The position numbers and the translations under genes were made by a program. The notes beneath the pieces were generated by a model. It saw only the letters and a list, made by a program, of their open reading frames with translations, made no database searches and had not been told where the DNA came from. A DNA stretch of 64,000 nt from DATMER01 sp963741305 (GTDB taxonomy: Bacteria > Acidobacteriota > Thermoanaerobaculia > Multivoradales > UBA5704): contig CAVUHL010000003.1 in NCBI GenBank assembly GCA_963741305.1, forward strand, positions 3,410,001-3,474,000, read 5' to 3'. The first letter of the stretch is position 1. Every line of letters begins with the position of its first letter. This document shows, one piece after another, positions 16,371 through 25,132 of this stretch.

Positions 16371-17177
16371 ATGAAGAGATACAAAGTGGAGCCCGGTTCT
16401 CAGGTCGACCTCTCGCGCTTCGACGCCAGTGACACCTCCGCCTTTCCGGGAGGCAAGAGCGATACCAAGGAGGTCTTCGCGAAGCTGAACGGCCGGCTGG
16501 AAGAGCTGCAGGAGATGCTCTGGGCCGAGGGCCGGCACAAGGTGCTCGTCGTGCTCCAGGGGATGGACACCAGTGGCAAGGACGGGACGATCCGCCACGT
16601 GTTCGACGGCGTGAACCCCCTGGGCGTGCGCGTGGCCTCCTTCAAGGCGCCGACCCCGGAGGAGCTCGGCCACGACTTCCTCTGGCGGGTCCACCCCAAG
16701 GTGCCGGGAAGCGGCGAGATGGTCATCTTCAACCGCAGCCACTACGAGGACGTGCTGGCCGTCCGCGTCAAGGAGCTGGCCCCGTCCGAGGCCTGGAAGC
16801 CGCGGTATGACCAGATCAACGACTTCGAGCGCCTGCTCTCCGAGTCCGGCACCACGATCCTCAAGTTCTTCCTCCACATCGACAAGGACGAGCAGAAGGA
16901 GCGCCTCCAGGCTCGCCTCGACGATCCGACGAAGCGCTGGAAGTTCCGCAAGGGAGACCTGGAAGACCGCAAGCTCTGGAAGAAATTCACCGAGGCCTAC
17001 GAGGAAGCCCTCTCCCGCACCAGCAAAGAGGATGCCCCCTGGTACGTCGTGCCCGCCAACAAGAAGTGGTACCGCAACCTTGTCGTGGCCACGATCCTCG
17101 TGGAGACCCTGGAAAAGCTGGACATGCGGTACCCCGAGCCCGAAGAAGACCTCGACGGGATCGAGATCGACCCGTAG
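16371..17177 (+). CDS. ppk2: Polyphosphate kinase 2 family protein
   Basis: A 268-residue P-loop kinase of the PPK2 family (PF03976). Walker A-like GMDTSGKDG is at 64-72, followed by the family motifs GVRVASFKAPTPEE, FNRSHYEDVL and the lid arginines around RWKFRKGDLEDRKLW. PPK2 enzymes transfer phosphate between polyphosphate and nucleotides, here probably making ADP/ATP from AMP/ADP, though the exact class is not decided by eye. Its TAG stop lies within a 56-bp palindromic element (17174-17229). Confidence 0.92.
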   Translation: MKRYKVEPGSQVDLSRFDASDTSAFPGGKSDTKEVFAKLNGRLEELQEMLWAEGRHKVLVVLQGMDTSGKDGTIRHVFDGVNPLGVRVASFKAPTPEELGHDFLWRVHPKVPGSGEMVIFNRSHYEDVLAVRVKELAPSEAWKPRYDQINDFERLLSESGTTILKFFLHIDKDEQKERLQARLDDPTKRWKFRKGDLEDRKLWKKFTEAYEEALSRTSKEDAPWYVVPANKKWYRNLVVATILVETLEKLDMRYPEPEEDLDGIEIDP

Positions 17178-17229
17178 GGGCACCTCTTGTGGGTGCCCTC
17201 CGGAGGGCGGCCACAAGGGCCGCCCCTAC
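17174..17229. repeat. 56-bp palindromic element, copy 1
   Basis: Begins GTAGGGGCACC and ends GGCCGCCCCTAC, with CCTCCGGAGG at its centre and two internal arms (GGGCACC.../GGTGCCC and GGGCGGCC/GGCCGCCC). The reverse complement matches copy 2 at 61108-61163 except for about three bases. The TAG near its left end is the stop codon of ppk2. The transcript would fold strongly, so it may also act as a terminator or mRNA stabiliser. Resembles REP-type elements. The remaining 140 bp up to 17369 show no further feature apart from an RBS. Confidence 0.8.
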
Positions 17230-17369
17230 GGCGGCTCGCCCTGGCGGGTCTGGAGCACTTGGTAATTACGAGTGTTCCCGCACCCGAAGCCGAGCCCCCG
17301 GACGTTTTCCAGGATCTCGGCCGAGGGTGCCGTTAAACCCAACCGGCCGTTGAACGGAAAGGAGCAGCC

Positions 17370-19460
17370 GTGCCTCTTCGCAGAGCCCTGTTTGTCTTGA
17401 TGTTATCGGTGCTATTCCTGAGCTCATCCCCCTCATTCGCCATCGTGCCGCAGGAGGAGTCCTCGGAAGAGAGCCTGGCCCGCCTCGAGGCCATGATCCT
17501 CTCGAACGAATTCAGCTCTGCCGAGCTGGATGCCCAGCCTTCGCTCGTGACGATCCGGCAGGCCACTGCCAGCGCCTCCCGGAGTGAGCTGCAGCGCTTC
17601 CTGGCCGAGAACTCGAGCCAGTGGGACATCCGCTGGGATACCCGGTCGGACCGTCCGCACCTGGTCCAGGGCGCCGGCGTGCCGGTGCTGCCGGGCCGCG
17701 GCAACACCCTGACCCGCTCCCTTGCCGGGCTCTCCGCCGACGGTCCGCTCCGGGTGAGCGACGTCGAGCGCGTCCTGCGCACCTTCATGGCCCACTACCC
17801 CGAGATGTTCGACATTGCGCAGGCAGAGCTGCGGCTCAACCCGAAGTCCACGGTCAACGTGGGTGAGGACCGCGAGGTCTGGCTCGCCGAGTTCCAGCAG
17901 TTCCACAAGGGGATTCCAGTCGAGGGCGCCACGGCCTTCTTCCGGATCAACAACGGCAACATCGTCCAGTTCGGCACGGACAAGATCGCCGACGTGCGGA
18001 TCTCCACCTCGCCGCGCGTGAGCCGGGAAGCGGCCTTCGCGGCCGTCCTGAAAGCGCTCGGCTCCGGCGTTTCCGAGATCGCCGAGGTGCTCAACGCCGG
18101 CCAGCTCAAGATCCTCCCCATGCTGACCGCGGGCGAGCGGCCCGCCGAGGCGTACCGCGGCGTTGCCGGCAGCGGCTACCGCCACGCCCTGTCCTGGGAG
18201 CTCACCTTCCGCCGGACCGGCGACCCGGCCACCTTCCAGGCCTGGGTCGATGCCCGCAGCGGCAAGATCCTGCAGCTCGTGGACCTCAACCGCTACGCCC
18301 AGGTCACGGGCGGCGTCTATCCGACGACCAACACCGATCCCGAGACGGTGGTCGGCTTCCCGTTCACCAACGTCACCAATGGCGGGGCCAAGATCACCGA
18401 CGCGGCCGGCAACTACACCTACAGTGGCGGCGCCGCGACGGCGACGCTCAACGGCCGCTACATCAAGATCACCGACAACTGCGGCGCGATCTCCAAGGCC
18501 GACAGCACGACGGGCAACATCGCCTTCGGCACGAGCGCCGGAACCGACTGCACCATACCCGCGGGGGGCGGCGGCGCGGGCAACACGCATGCGGCGCGCT
18601 CGGGCTACTACCACCTGACGAACATCAACCGGAAGGCGGCCTCGTACCACCCGGCCAACGCCTGGCTCAACGGCACGCTGACTTCCAACATGAACATCAA
18701 CAGCACCTGCAACGCCTTCTGGAACGGCAGCACGGTGAACTTCTACCGCTCGGGCGGCGGCTGCTCCAACACGGGCGAGATCGCGGCCGTGTTCCTCCAC
18801 GAGTGGGGCCATGGGATGGACACGAACACCGGCGGCGCGGCGAGCGACGCGGGCTCGGGCGAGGCGGTCGGCGACACCTTCGCCTTCCTGGAGACCAAGG
18901 ACGCCTGCATCGGGCCGAACTTCCGGCCGGGTGTGAACTGCTACAACTGCACGAGCTGCTCCGGCGTGCGCGACGTGGCCGATTACGCCCTCGGCGGCAG
19001 CGCCACGATCGCCAAGCCGTCCAACGTGACCAGCAACACCGGCATGGATTGCGACCGCTACTCCTGCCCGTACTACCAGTTCATCTTCATCGGCGCCTAC
19101 CAGGGGCCGATGGGCTACCAGGGCCACTGCGAGAGCTACATCGCCAGCTCGGCCAACTGGGACCTGGCGCAGAACCTGATCGCGCGCTGGGGCACGACCA
19201 CCGGATGGTCGAAGATGGACTCGATCTGGTACAAGAGCCTGACCCCGAGCAAGAGCGCCTACCGCGTGGCCTCGGGCGGCAAGTGCAACCCCGCCGCCGT
19301 CGTGGACGGTTGCGGCGCGCAGAACTGGTACACGGTCTACCTGTCGGTGGACGACGACGACGGCAACCTTGCGAACGGCACGCCGAATGGCTGCCGGATC
19401 TGGGACGCCTTCAACGCCCACGGCATCTCCTGCGGCAGCCGACCGGTCTGCACTCAGTAG
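17370..19460 (+). CDS. Secreted gluzincin metalloprotease with FTP/PepSY-type propeptide
   Basis: A 696-residue exported protease. A signal peptide (residues 1-25, before IVPQEES) is followed by a propeptide region (about 120-310) resembling FTP/PepSY modules of thermolysin and fungalysin precursors (EVWLAEFQQFHKGIPVEG). The zinc site is HEWGH at 477-481 with a probable third ligand E498 in GSGEAVGDTFAF, the gluzincin pattern. Several paired cysteines in the catalytic domain suggest disulfides. GTG at 17370 has GGAG six bases upstream. It probably digests extracellular protein. M36-like assignment is tentative. Confidence 0.85.
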   Translation: MPLRRALFVLMLSVLFLSSSPSFAIVPQEESSEESLARLEAMILSNEFSSAELDAQPSLVTIRQATASASRSELQRFLAENSSQWDIRWDTRSDRPHLVQGAGVPVLPGRGNTLTRSLAGLSADGPLRVSDVERVLRTFMAHYPEMFDIAQAELRLNPKSTVNVGEDREVWLAEFQQFHKGIPVEGATAFFRINNGNIVQFGTDKIADVRISTSPRVSREAAFAAVLKALGSGVSEIAEVLNAGQLKILPMLTAGERPAEAYRGVAGSGYRHALSWELTFRRTGDPATFQAWVDARSGKILQLVDLNRYAQVTGGVYPTTNTDPETVVGFPFTNVTNGGAKITDAAGNYTYSGGAATATLNGRYIKITDNCGAISKADSTTGNIAFGTSAGTDCTIPAGGGGAGNTHAARSGYYHLTNINRKAASYHPANAWLNGTLTSNMNINSTCNAFWNGSTVNFYRSGGGCSNTGEIAAVFLHEWGHGMDTNTGGAASDAGSGEAVGDTFAFLETKDACIGPNFRPGVNCYNCTSCSGVRDVADYALGGSATIAKPSNVTSNTGMDCDRYSCPYYQFIFIGAYQGPMGYQGHCESYIASSANWDLAQNLIARWGTTTGWSKMDSIWYKSLTPSKSAYRVASGGKCNPAAVVDGCGAQNWYTVYLSVDDDDGNLANGTPNGCRIWDAFNAHGISCGSRPVCTQ

Positions 19461-19471
19461 AGTAGCCTCGG

Positions 19472-19493
19472 GGGCCGGGCACACGCCCGGCCC
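19472..19493 (+). terminator. Hairpin after the metalloprotease gene
   Basis: GGGCCGGGC (19472-19480) and GCCCGGCCC (19485-19493) form a perfect 9-bp stem with a 4-base loop, 11 bases after the stop. The following TCTGCTATCCTC is only weakly T-rich, so it may be a weak intrinsic terminator. Confidence 0.55.
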
Positions 19494-19514
19494 TCTGCTA
19501 TCCTCCGCTCTCCA

Positions 19515-21077
19515 GTGAGCAAACGAGCACAACGCCGGGCCGCCGAAAGGCAGGCCCGCAAGGAGAGGCCGGAGCGTCCCCGGAGGACCGATCTTTGGAT
19601 CGCCGCGGGCCTGACCCTGCTCGCCTGGGTGCACCGGCTGATCTTCCTGCGTTCGAACCGGGATTTCTCCTGGCCCTACACCTTCTTCTACGAGGGGGAC
19701 TCGGAGACCTTCTACAGCTACGCCCGGGCCTTGTTGGAAGGCAAGCTGTACGACGAAGGCGTTCCCTTCCACCCGCCCGGCTTCGCCTGGTTCCTGGCCC
19801 TTGTCCACACGCTGGCCGGCGCTGGAGAGGCCGGAGCACAGGTGCCGCATGCGGCAGTCAAATCGATCATGGCCCTGTTGGGGAGCGCCGCGATCGGACT
19901 GCTCTATCTCCTGGCTCGGCCCTACCTCGGGAGGACCGTCGCACTGATCGCCGCGCTCCTGGGCGTCTATCATTTCGGCCTGTACGTCCTTTCGATCGCG
20001 CCGGTGACGGAGAGCCTTTACCTGCTCCTGCTCCTGCTGGCCTTGCTGATCTGGACACGGCGGTTCGAGCATCCACTATCGATCGAAGAAAAACCTGGCG
20101 GGACGCTCTGGTCCCTCGGCCTCGGATTGCTCCTGGGGATGCTGGCGCTGACCCGGGCGGAGGCCGTGCTCGTCGCGGTCCTCCTGATCGGGATCGGCTT
20201 GCTGGGCTCACATCGAAAGCGATGGGCGCTGGTGGCCCTGGGATGGGTCCTGATCGTCACCCCGTGGACGGTCCGCAACGCGGTCCGCTTGGAAGCGATC
20301 AACGAGAAGTATTCGGCAGACCTGCCGGTCTTCGTGCCGCTGACCCTCTATGGACCGATCAACCTGGCCCTCGCAAACAACCCGATGGCCGAGGGCAGCT
20401 TCTCACGCGCCTGGCTCTCGTCCCAGGCCCAGAATCCCGGCCTCGACCTGCGCGACCCGCAGCACGTGGAGTTCCTCCGCCACGGCGACCGCATGGCCTG
20501 GGACTGGGCACGGAAAAACCCCACCGATTTCATCCTTCTGGTCGGCAAAAAGTGGAAGCTCGTCTCCGAGGCCTGGACCCTGGGGTGGACCCAGTGGGAT
20601 TGGCCAGGAGGCCTCACCGGCAAGCGCCGGCCCGTGGACGCCTTCGTGCCGGATTCGAAGGTGGGCTACTGGATTGGCGTGCCGCTCGCGCTGCTCGGCC
20701 TGGCGGTCTGCCTTGCGAAGCCCGGGGAGCCGCGGCGCTGGGCCTGGGTGGTGCTGATGCTGACCGCAGCGCTCCTGGTGGCGACCGGCCTCTTCTTCGG
20801 CTACGTCCGCCTCGGCCTGCTCGTCCTCCCCTTCTGGCTGACGTTCATGTCCACGGCCCTGGTCTGGCTGGCCTCGCTCCTATCTCCCGTGCCCTCCGAC
20901 CCGCCCCGCCGTCTCTGGCAGGCGCTCGCCGTCCTCGCGGCCGTCCTCCTCGTCCTGGAGGTCTGGGGGATCTCCCTCCACCGCAACTTCAAGGCGACGG
21001 GCGTGAACGTCCCGGGCAGGAGCTACCTGGACCGGGACTCGCCGATCTACCTGGAGCTGCTGCCTCCCGAACGCTAG
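19515..21077 (+). CDS. GT39-type membrane glycosyltransferase (PMT/ArnT-like)
   Basis: A 520-residue multi-pass membrane protein with about 11 hydrophobic segments. A very basic N-terminal tail (KRAQRRAAERQARKERPERPRR) split here as KRAQRRAAERQ and ARKERPERPRR precedes the first membrane segment, and the first periplasmic loop holds YEGDSETFYSYARALLEG, the acidic motif position of PMT_2 enzymes. These transfer sugars from polyprenyl phosphate carriers to protein or lipid on the outer face of the inner membrane. GTG start at 19515; no strong Shine-Dalgarno. The acceptor is unknown. Confidence 0.82.
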   Translation: MSKRAQRRAAERQARKERPERPRRTDLWIAAGLTLLAWVHRLIFLRSNRDFSWPYTFFYEGDSETFYSYARALLEGKLYDEGVPFHPPGFAWFLALVHTLAGAGEAGAQVPHAAVKSIMALLGSAAIGLLYLLARPYLGRTVALIAALLGVYHFGLYVLSIAPVTESLYLLLLLLALLIWTRRFEHPLSIEEKPGGTLWSLGLGLLLGMLALTRAEAVLVAVLLIGIGLLGSHRKRWALVALGWVLIVTPWTVRNAVRLEAINEKYSADLPVFVPLTLYGPINLALANNPMAEGSFSRAWLSSQAQNPGLDLRDPQHVEFLRHGDRMAWDWARKNPTDFILLVGKKWKLVSEAWTLGWTQWDWPGGLTGKRRPVDAFVPDSKVGYWIGVPLALLGLAVCLAKPGEPRRWAWVVLMLTAALLVATGLFFGYVRLGLLVLPFWLTFMSTALVWLASLLSPVPSDPPRRLWQALAVLAAVLLVLEVWGISLHRNFKATGVNVPGRSYLDRDSPIYLELLPPER

Positions 21078-21637
21078 AGAGAGGAGGGCGGCTCTTCGGG
21101 CGGCGGAAGCGGGAGCTCCGAGTCCGAGAGCGGGAGGGGCGGCGGCTCCGGGATCTCATCTGCCAAGCGCAGGGCGAGCGCGCGTTGCGCGTCGGCCGCG
21201 GCCCGGCAGATCTCCGCGTAGACCCCCCTCGCCTTCGCCTGCCTCAACCGGAAGTGCATCCGGGCGCGCGTCCGCTTCCCATAGACAGTGACCACCCAGA
21301 CGGGGACGAGCGCGGCTCCCGCGGCAAGAGCAGCGAAGAAGGCCGCCACGATCCAGAAAATGCGGCTCGCGTCCGGCTCGTCGCTCGTGGCCAGGACAAG
21401 GGCCGTGATCGTGAAGAGCAGCGCCAGGGCGAGAGGAAGGAGCGCGACCAGCCCACCGCGCGTGAGGTGCAGGGTCACCAGCAGGATCTCGTCGAAGAAG
21501 ACGCGGCGCCGGCGGATCACGTAGCTGTCGACCTGGTCCACCTCCAGGGCCTCTGCGGTCCAGTAGGTGCGGACCCGCTCGGACAGGGACTGGGACCGGC
21601 CCAGGTAGCGCCGGGGGGAGCGCGGCAGCTCGTTCAT
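21074..21637 (-). CDS. Membrane protein with proline-rich tail, unknown
   Basis: A 187-residue protein: an N-terminal basic region (NELPRSPRRYLGRSQSL), two hydrophobic segments near residues 55-75 and 90-115, a basic stretch (YGKRTRARMHFRLRQAKARG) and a C-terminal tail of mostly Pro, Leu, Ser and Glu. No family recognised. The ATG overlaps the stop of the B-box protein (ATGA), making it the last gene of a three-gene minus-strand operon (22855 to 21074). It overlaps the convergent GT39 gene by 4 bases. Confidence 0.7.
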   Translation of the reverse strand: MNELPRSPRRYLGRSQSLSERVRTYWTAEALEVDQVDSYVIRRRRVFFDEILLVTLHLTRGGLVALLPLALALLFTITALVLATSDEPDASRIFWIVAAFFAALAAGAALVPVWVVTVYGKRTRARMHFRLRQAKARGVYAEICRAAADAQRALALRLADEIPEPPPLPLSDSELPLPPPEEPPSSL

Positions 21638-22233
21638 GAGGAGAAGCCCGCGAACATGGAGGCGATGATCAGGATGCTGAACGCGATCTGTGCCAGGCCG
21701 AGCACGCCGGCGAGCACGAGCGTGGCGGTGCCCTCCTGTTCGTTCCACCGGCGCTTCTGGCGCACCGCCTGGGCCACGTAGAAGAGGGTCATGGGGCCGG
21801 TGATCAGTCCGAAGCAGGAGAGCACGAAGCCGAAAACGCCGAAGGAAATCGCCAGGCCGCGGTAGTCCCGGATGCGGGTCTGCGCCCCAGGCAGGACCCC
21901 CTCCGCGGTCAGGCGGTCGAAGCAGCCCGGGCAGAGCTCCTGCCCTTCGATCTCGATCCGGCACAGGTTGCACATGAAGACGCCGCAACGGCTGCAGTTG
22001 CCCACCGCGGCGTTGCCGGCATGGCGGGCGCAGGGGACCGCCCCCTCGGGACCGGCCTCGGCCACGCGCCCCACCCGCTCCCGCAGCACGGGCGGCCGGA
22101 ACGGAGTGGCGAGGAAAATGCGGCCGCAGCCCGCGCAGCGGTGCTCCCCGGCCGCCATGCGGTCGAGGTCGACGTAGGCGCCGCAGCGCGGGCACTCGGG
22201 CCCGGTGTAGGCGCGCGCTGCGGTCAGGGCCAT
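21634..22233 (-). CDS. B-box/zinc-ribbon membrane protein
   Basis: A 199-residue protein. The N-terminal CPRCG...CAGCG pair (about 15-40) is a zinc ribbon; CARH...CSRCGVFMCNLC...CPGCF (about 68-105) is a B-box-like zinc finger. Two hydrophobic segments follow (YRGLAISFGVFGFVLSCFGL and near the C-terminus LAGVLGLAQIAFSILIIAS), with a DUF4190-like look. The combination of small zinc fingers with membrane anchors recurs in the neighbouring genes 22238-22855 and 22972-23241, suggesting a common complex. Confidence 0.75.
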   Translation of the reverse strand: MALTAARAYTGPECPRCGAYVDLDRMAAGEHRCAGCGRIFLATPFRPPVLRERVGRVAEAGPEGAVPCARHAGNAAVGNCSRCGVFMCNLCRIEIEGQELCPGCFDRLTAEGVLPGAQTRIRDYRGLAISFGVFGFVLSCFGLITGPMTLFYVAQAVRQKRRWNEQEGTATLVLAGVLGLAQIAFSILIIASMFAGFSS

Positions 22234-22237
22234 GCCG

Positions 22238-22855
22238 TCATTCCCAGTTCACGACCCGCGTCTTGGCCATCATGTCGTGGATGGTGGTGCGCTCCTGGCC
22301 GAAGGCGACCAGGTAGTCGATCAGCCCAAGGCAGGGCACGATACCCAGGATCTGGCGCGATACCGCGCGTCCCCAGGCCTGGCCGCTGGCAAGGTCACGC
22401 CCCTCGGCCGTGACCACCTTGAGCTTCATCGCCTTCTTGCCCACCGTCTGCCCACCCGAGGAGAGCATCAGCCCCTCATAGAGGACGTAGATTGCGCCAG
22501 CGCCGAGGCTCACCAACAGGTTGCCGAAGATCGCGAATGCCGCCGGCAATCCTTCCGGCGCCTCCCCCTCTTCGACGATGCCGAGAGGCAGGAGCACCAG
22601 GAAGGCCAGAACCAGGACGGGGAGCGTTACAATCAGGCCATCAATGATGATCGCGACGAACCGGCGGCCGACCGAGGCCATGTCGAGCCCACTTACCGGC
22701 ACGCCCGAACGCAGGTCGCGCATCGATTCGGTCTTGCAGCTCAGGCAGTACGGCAGCCCGCCGATCTCGACGATGCAGTCCGGGCAGAAGGCCTCGGCAC
22801 ACCGCGAGCAGCGGGTCAATCCGTCTTCGACGAATGGATGGTTCTTGCAGGGCAT
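22238..22855 (-). CDS. RDD family membrane protein with N-terminal B-box zinc finger
   Basis: A 205-residue protein. The first 45 residues carry C/H zinc ligands (CKNH, CSRCAEAFCPDC, YCLSC) as in B-box fingers. The rest is an RDD domain: RRFVAIIIDGLIV (Arg and Asp of the RDD name), a second pair of membrane segments, GQTVGKKAMKLKVV and the C-terminal TTIHDMMAKTRVV. RDD proteins are poorly defined; some are linked to Na+/H+ transport. First gene of its operon, divergent from the small B-box gene at 22972. Confidence 0.85.
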   Translation of the reverse strand: MPCKNHPFVEDGLTRCSRCAEAFCPDCIVEIGGLPYCLSCKTESMRDLRSGVPVSGLDMASVGRRFVAIIIDGLIVTLPVLVLAFLVLLPLGIVEEGEAPEGLPAAFAIFGNLLVSLGAGAIYVLYEGLMLSSGGQTVGKKAMKLKVVTAEGRDLASGQAWGRAVSRQILGIVPCLGLIDYLVAFGQERTTIHDMMAKTRVVNWE

Positions 22856-22971
22856 GGGCTCTCCTCTTCCGACCCGTTCCGACCCGGCGTCCCAGGGCCG
22901 GAGCCCCCTCTGGCGTTTCCTCGGGTGAACGGTAGAATTCTACCGCAACCTCCGTACGCCCGCGACTAGCC

Positions 22972-23241
22972 ATGGCCACCCCTGCGCACTGCTTCTATCA
23001 TCCGGACCGCTCCGCCCTGGCGATCTGCGTTTCCTGCCGCAAGCCCATCTGCCAGTCCTGCTCCACCCTCTGGGAGGGGATGCACCACTGCACCGCCTGC
23101 CTGGCCCTGCGCCGGGCCACCGTGAGCCAGCGCGGCACGGCCGTGCGCACGGTCTTCATGGTGTTGCTCACGCTCGCCCTGCTGGCCACGGTCACGGTCC
23201 TGCGGGGCTGGATCGGCGCCATCCTGGTGGAGGGCTTTTGA
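22972..23241 (+). CDS. Small B-box zinc-finger membrane protein
   Basis: An 89-residue protein: an N-terminal B-box-like finger (CFYHPDRSA, CVSCRKPICQSC, HHCTACLA) and one hydrophobic segment (VFMVLLTLALLATVTVL). Starts at ATG 22972. It is the first gene of a long operon that runs to 30577 and its stop overlaps the next start as TTGA. The same finger-plus-anchor design appears in both divergent neighbours. Confidence 0.75.
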   Translation: MATPAHCFYHPDRSALAICVSCRKPICQSCSTLWEGMHHCTACLALRRATVSQRGTAVRTVFMVLLTLALLATVTVLRGWIGAILVEGF

Positions 23242-24101
23242 AGCCGGGCGGCGTCTCCGTGACGGCGGTGCTCGACGAGGCCGCCGAGCTTGTGCCGCGC
23301 GACATCGCGGGCATCGGGGGCATCGCAGCCTGGGCGGGCCTGCTCGCCCTGACCTCGCTCCCGCTGCGCTTCCTGGAGGCCCACTTCTTCAACCGCCTCT
23401 TTCAGCTCGGCGACAGCGCCACGAGCTACGTCAGCTACCTCCTGTCGCTCTCCTGGCTCGTCGCCTTCGCCCTGCTGCCGGCCCTGTGGGGACGGGCGGT
23501 CTTCGCCCGGGCCTGCGCGCTGGCGCTCTCGGGCCGCGGTGCTAGCCACGGTGGCCGCGGTGCTCCGTTGAGGGCGCTCCGGCCCTCCTTCCCGTCGTTC
23601 GCGGCCTACGCCTACGTGGCGACGGTAGCCGAGCTGCTCCTGGTCCTCTTCGGGTGGACGGTGATCGCGCTGCCCTTCCTCGCCCTCTATGCCGGGCTCG
23701 CCGCGGCCACCTCGTACCTGCAGGAGCGCCCCGGGCCACTGGCTTCACTCAGCCTGCCGCTGCGCGCGCTGCGGCCGTTCTTCCCGTTTCTTGGGCTGAC
23801 CGCGATCTTCTCCGTGGCCCTGCTGCTCGCCCTCATCAACCTGTTCTTCCTCTTCTCCCTCGGGCTCTGGCTCGCGGGCGGGGCTTCAGGCCTGGACCTC
23901 TCCTGGTGGCAGGTCACCCTGACTCCGGAAAACCAGCAGTACTTCCTGCTGCTCATCGCCTGCGCGGTCACGGTCGTGGAGCCGTTCTGGATCGCCGCGC
24001 TGGTGGCGGCGGTGCGGCGGGTGAGGGCTCGCGAGAGCGGCGAGGATCTGGCCGCCTGGTTCGCGGAAATCCGGAACAAGGATCGGGAGGAGGCCGCTTG
24101 A
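23238..24101 (+). CDS. Multi-pass membrane protein, unknown
   Basis: A 287-residue protein with about six hydrophobic segments (for example WLVAFALLPALWGRAVFA, VAELLLVLFGWTVIALPFL, AIFSVALLLALINLFFLFSL and YFLLLIACAVTVVEPFWIAA). No family recognised. TTG at 23238 overlaps the previous stop, and its own stop overlaps the TTG of the DUF4129 gene, so it belongs to the operon. In related clusters a membrane protein commonly precedes DUF4129, so a role in the same membrane complex is inferred. Confidence 0.72.
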   Translation: MKPGGVSVTAVLDEAAELVPRDIAGIGGIAAWAGLLALTSLPLRFLEAHFFNRLFQLGDSATSYVSYLLSLSWLVAFALLPALWGRAVFARACALALSGRGASHGGRGAPLRALRPSFPSFAAYAYVATVAELLLVLFGWTVIALPFLALYAGLAAATSYLQERPGPLASLSLPLRALRPFFPFLGLTAIFSVALLLALINLFFLFSLGLWLAGGASGLDLSWWQVTLTPENQQYFLLLIACAVTVVEPFWIAALVAAVRRVRARESGEDLAAWFAEIRNKDREEAA

Positions 24102-25132
24102 AAAAACTCCTCCTGGCAGCCCTCCTCCTGCTGCCTGTGGCACTCGCGGGCGAGACGATCTCCCCGGCAGCCTACCGGGACCGGCTCGCAGGGATCCAGG
24201 AGCGCCTCCGCGCGAATGACTGGGTAGGGGCCAGGACCGAAGCGAGCGGCCTGCTGGAGGACCGGATTGTTTTCGGTACCGCCTCCGGTCAGGATCAAGT
24301 AGAGACGGACCGCTCCGTGCTCGGTCCCATCGCCAAGGCGGCCAACCCCGAAGCCGCCCGGGCCGCCGCTCCCGCGCTGAACCAGCTCGTCGCCGCGCTG
24401 TCCATTGAGGGGGATGCGGCCAAGGCGCCCGCGCCCAACCCGAAGCTGCTGGAGGACGTCCGCGCCCGGGAAGCGCTCGCCGCGCTGCCCCAGGGAGGCA
24501 GGCTGCCGGAAGTGCAGGACGGCGGGTTGTTCGCCGCTCTCGCGGGGTTCCTCGAGCCAATCACCCAGGCCATCAGCGACTTCTTCGAGAAGATCTGGGA
24601 TTGGTTCCTGGACCTCCTGTTTGGGAGCGGCTCGGCCAGCGGATCGACAGTCGGGCTCAACCTGGTGGTCGTGACGGTCCTGGTGGTAGTCCTGGCCCTC
24701 GTGCTCGGCTGGGTCGGCTGGCGGGTGCTCCGCAAGCGGCGGCGCGGCGCGGCCCCGGCCGTGGCCGGCCCCGCTCCCCTGCCCCCGGCCGCGGACGACG
24801 ATCCGCTGTCACGCGAGGCCAACGAGTGGGAGCGCTATGCCCGCGAGCTGGCCGCCGCCGGCCGGGCGCGTGAAGCGATCCGGGCCTGGTACCACGCCGT
24901 GCTGGTGGCTTTCTATCGCGCCGGGACGCTCCACTACCGCAAGGGGCGCACGAACTGGGAGTACGTCTCGGCCGTGCCGCCCGGCACCGCTTGGCGCTCC
25001 CGCTTCATCGGGATCACCCGCCATTTCGAGCGCGAGTGGTATGGGCGCGACCGCAGCACGCCTGAAGCCCTGCGTGAAACCGAAGAGATGGCCCTGTCCC
25101 TGCTCTCGGCGGTCCGGGAGCGGGCGGCGTGA
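24098..25132 (+). CDS. DUF4129 domain protein
   Basis: A 344-residue protein: signal peptide or N-terminal anchor (KKLLLAALLLLPVALAG), a periplasmic helical region, a hydrophobic segment around 185-210 (NLVVVTVLVVVLALVLGWVG) and a C-terminal DUF4129 domain (about 245-335; AREAIRAWYHAVLVAFYRAG, then RHFEREWYG). TTG start at 24098 with GGGAGGAGG upstream and a 4-base overlap with the preceding gene. DUF4129 proteins accompany MoxR/DUF58 systems; their biochemical role is not established. Confidence 0.85.
   Translation: MKKLLLAALLLLPVALAGETISPAAYRDRLAGIQERLRANDWVGARTEASGLLEDRIVFGTASGQDQVETDRSVLGPIAKAANPEAARAAAPALNQLVAALSIEGDAAKAPAPNPKLLEDVRAREALAALPQGGRLPEVQDGGLFAALAGFLEPITQAISDFFEKIWDWFLDLLFGSGSASGSTVGLNLVVVTVLVVVLALVLGWVGWRVLRKRRRGAAPAVAGPAPLPPAADDDPLSREANEWERYARELAAAGRAREAIRAWYHAVLVAFYRAGTLHYRKGRTNWEYVSAVPPGTAWRSRFIGITRHFEREWYGRDRSTPEALRETEEMALSLLSAVRERAA

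Noticed and set aside
17433..20072. 879-codon minus-strand open frame
   Set aside because: It covers the metalloprotease and glycosyltransferase genes in antisense. Those have signal peptides, HEWGH and membrane segments; the antisense product has none.
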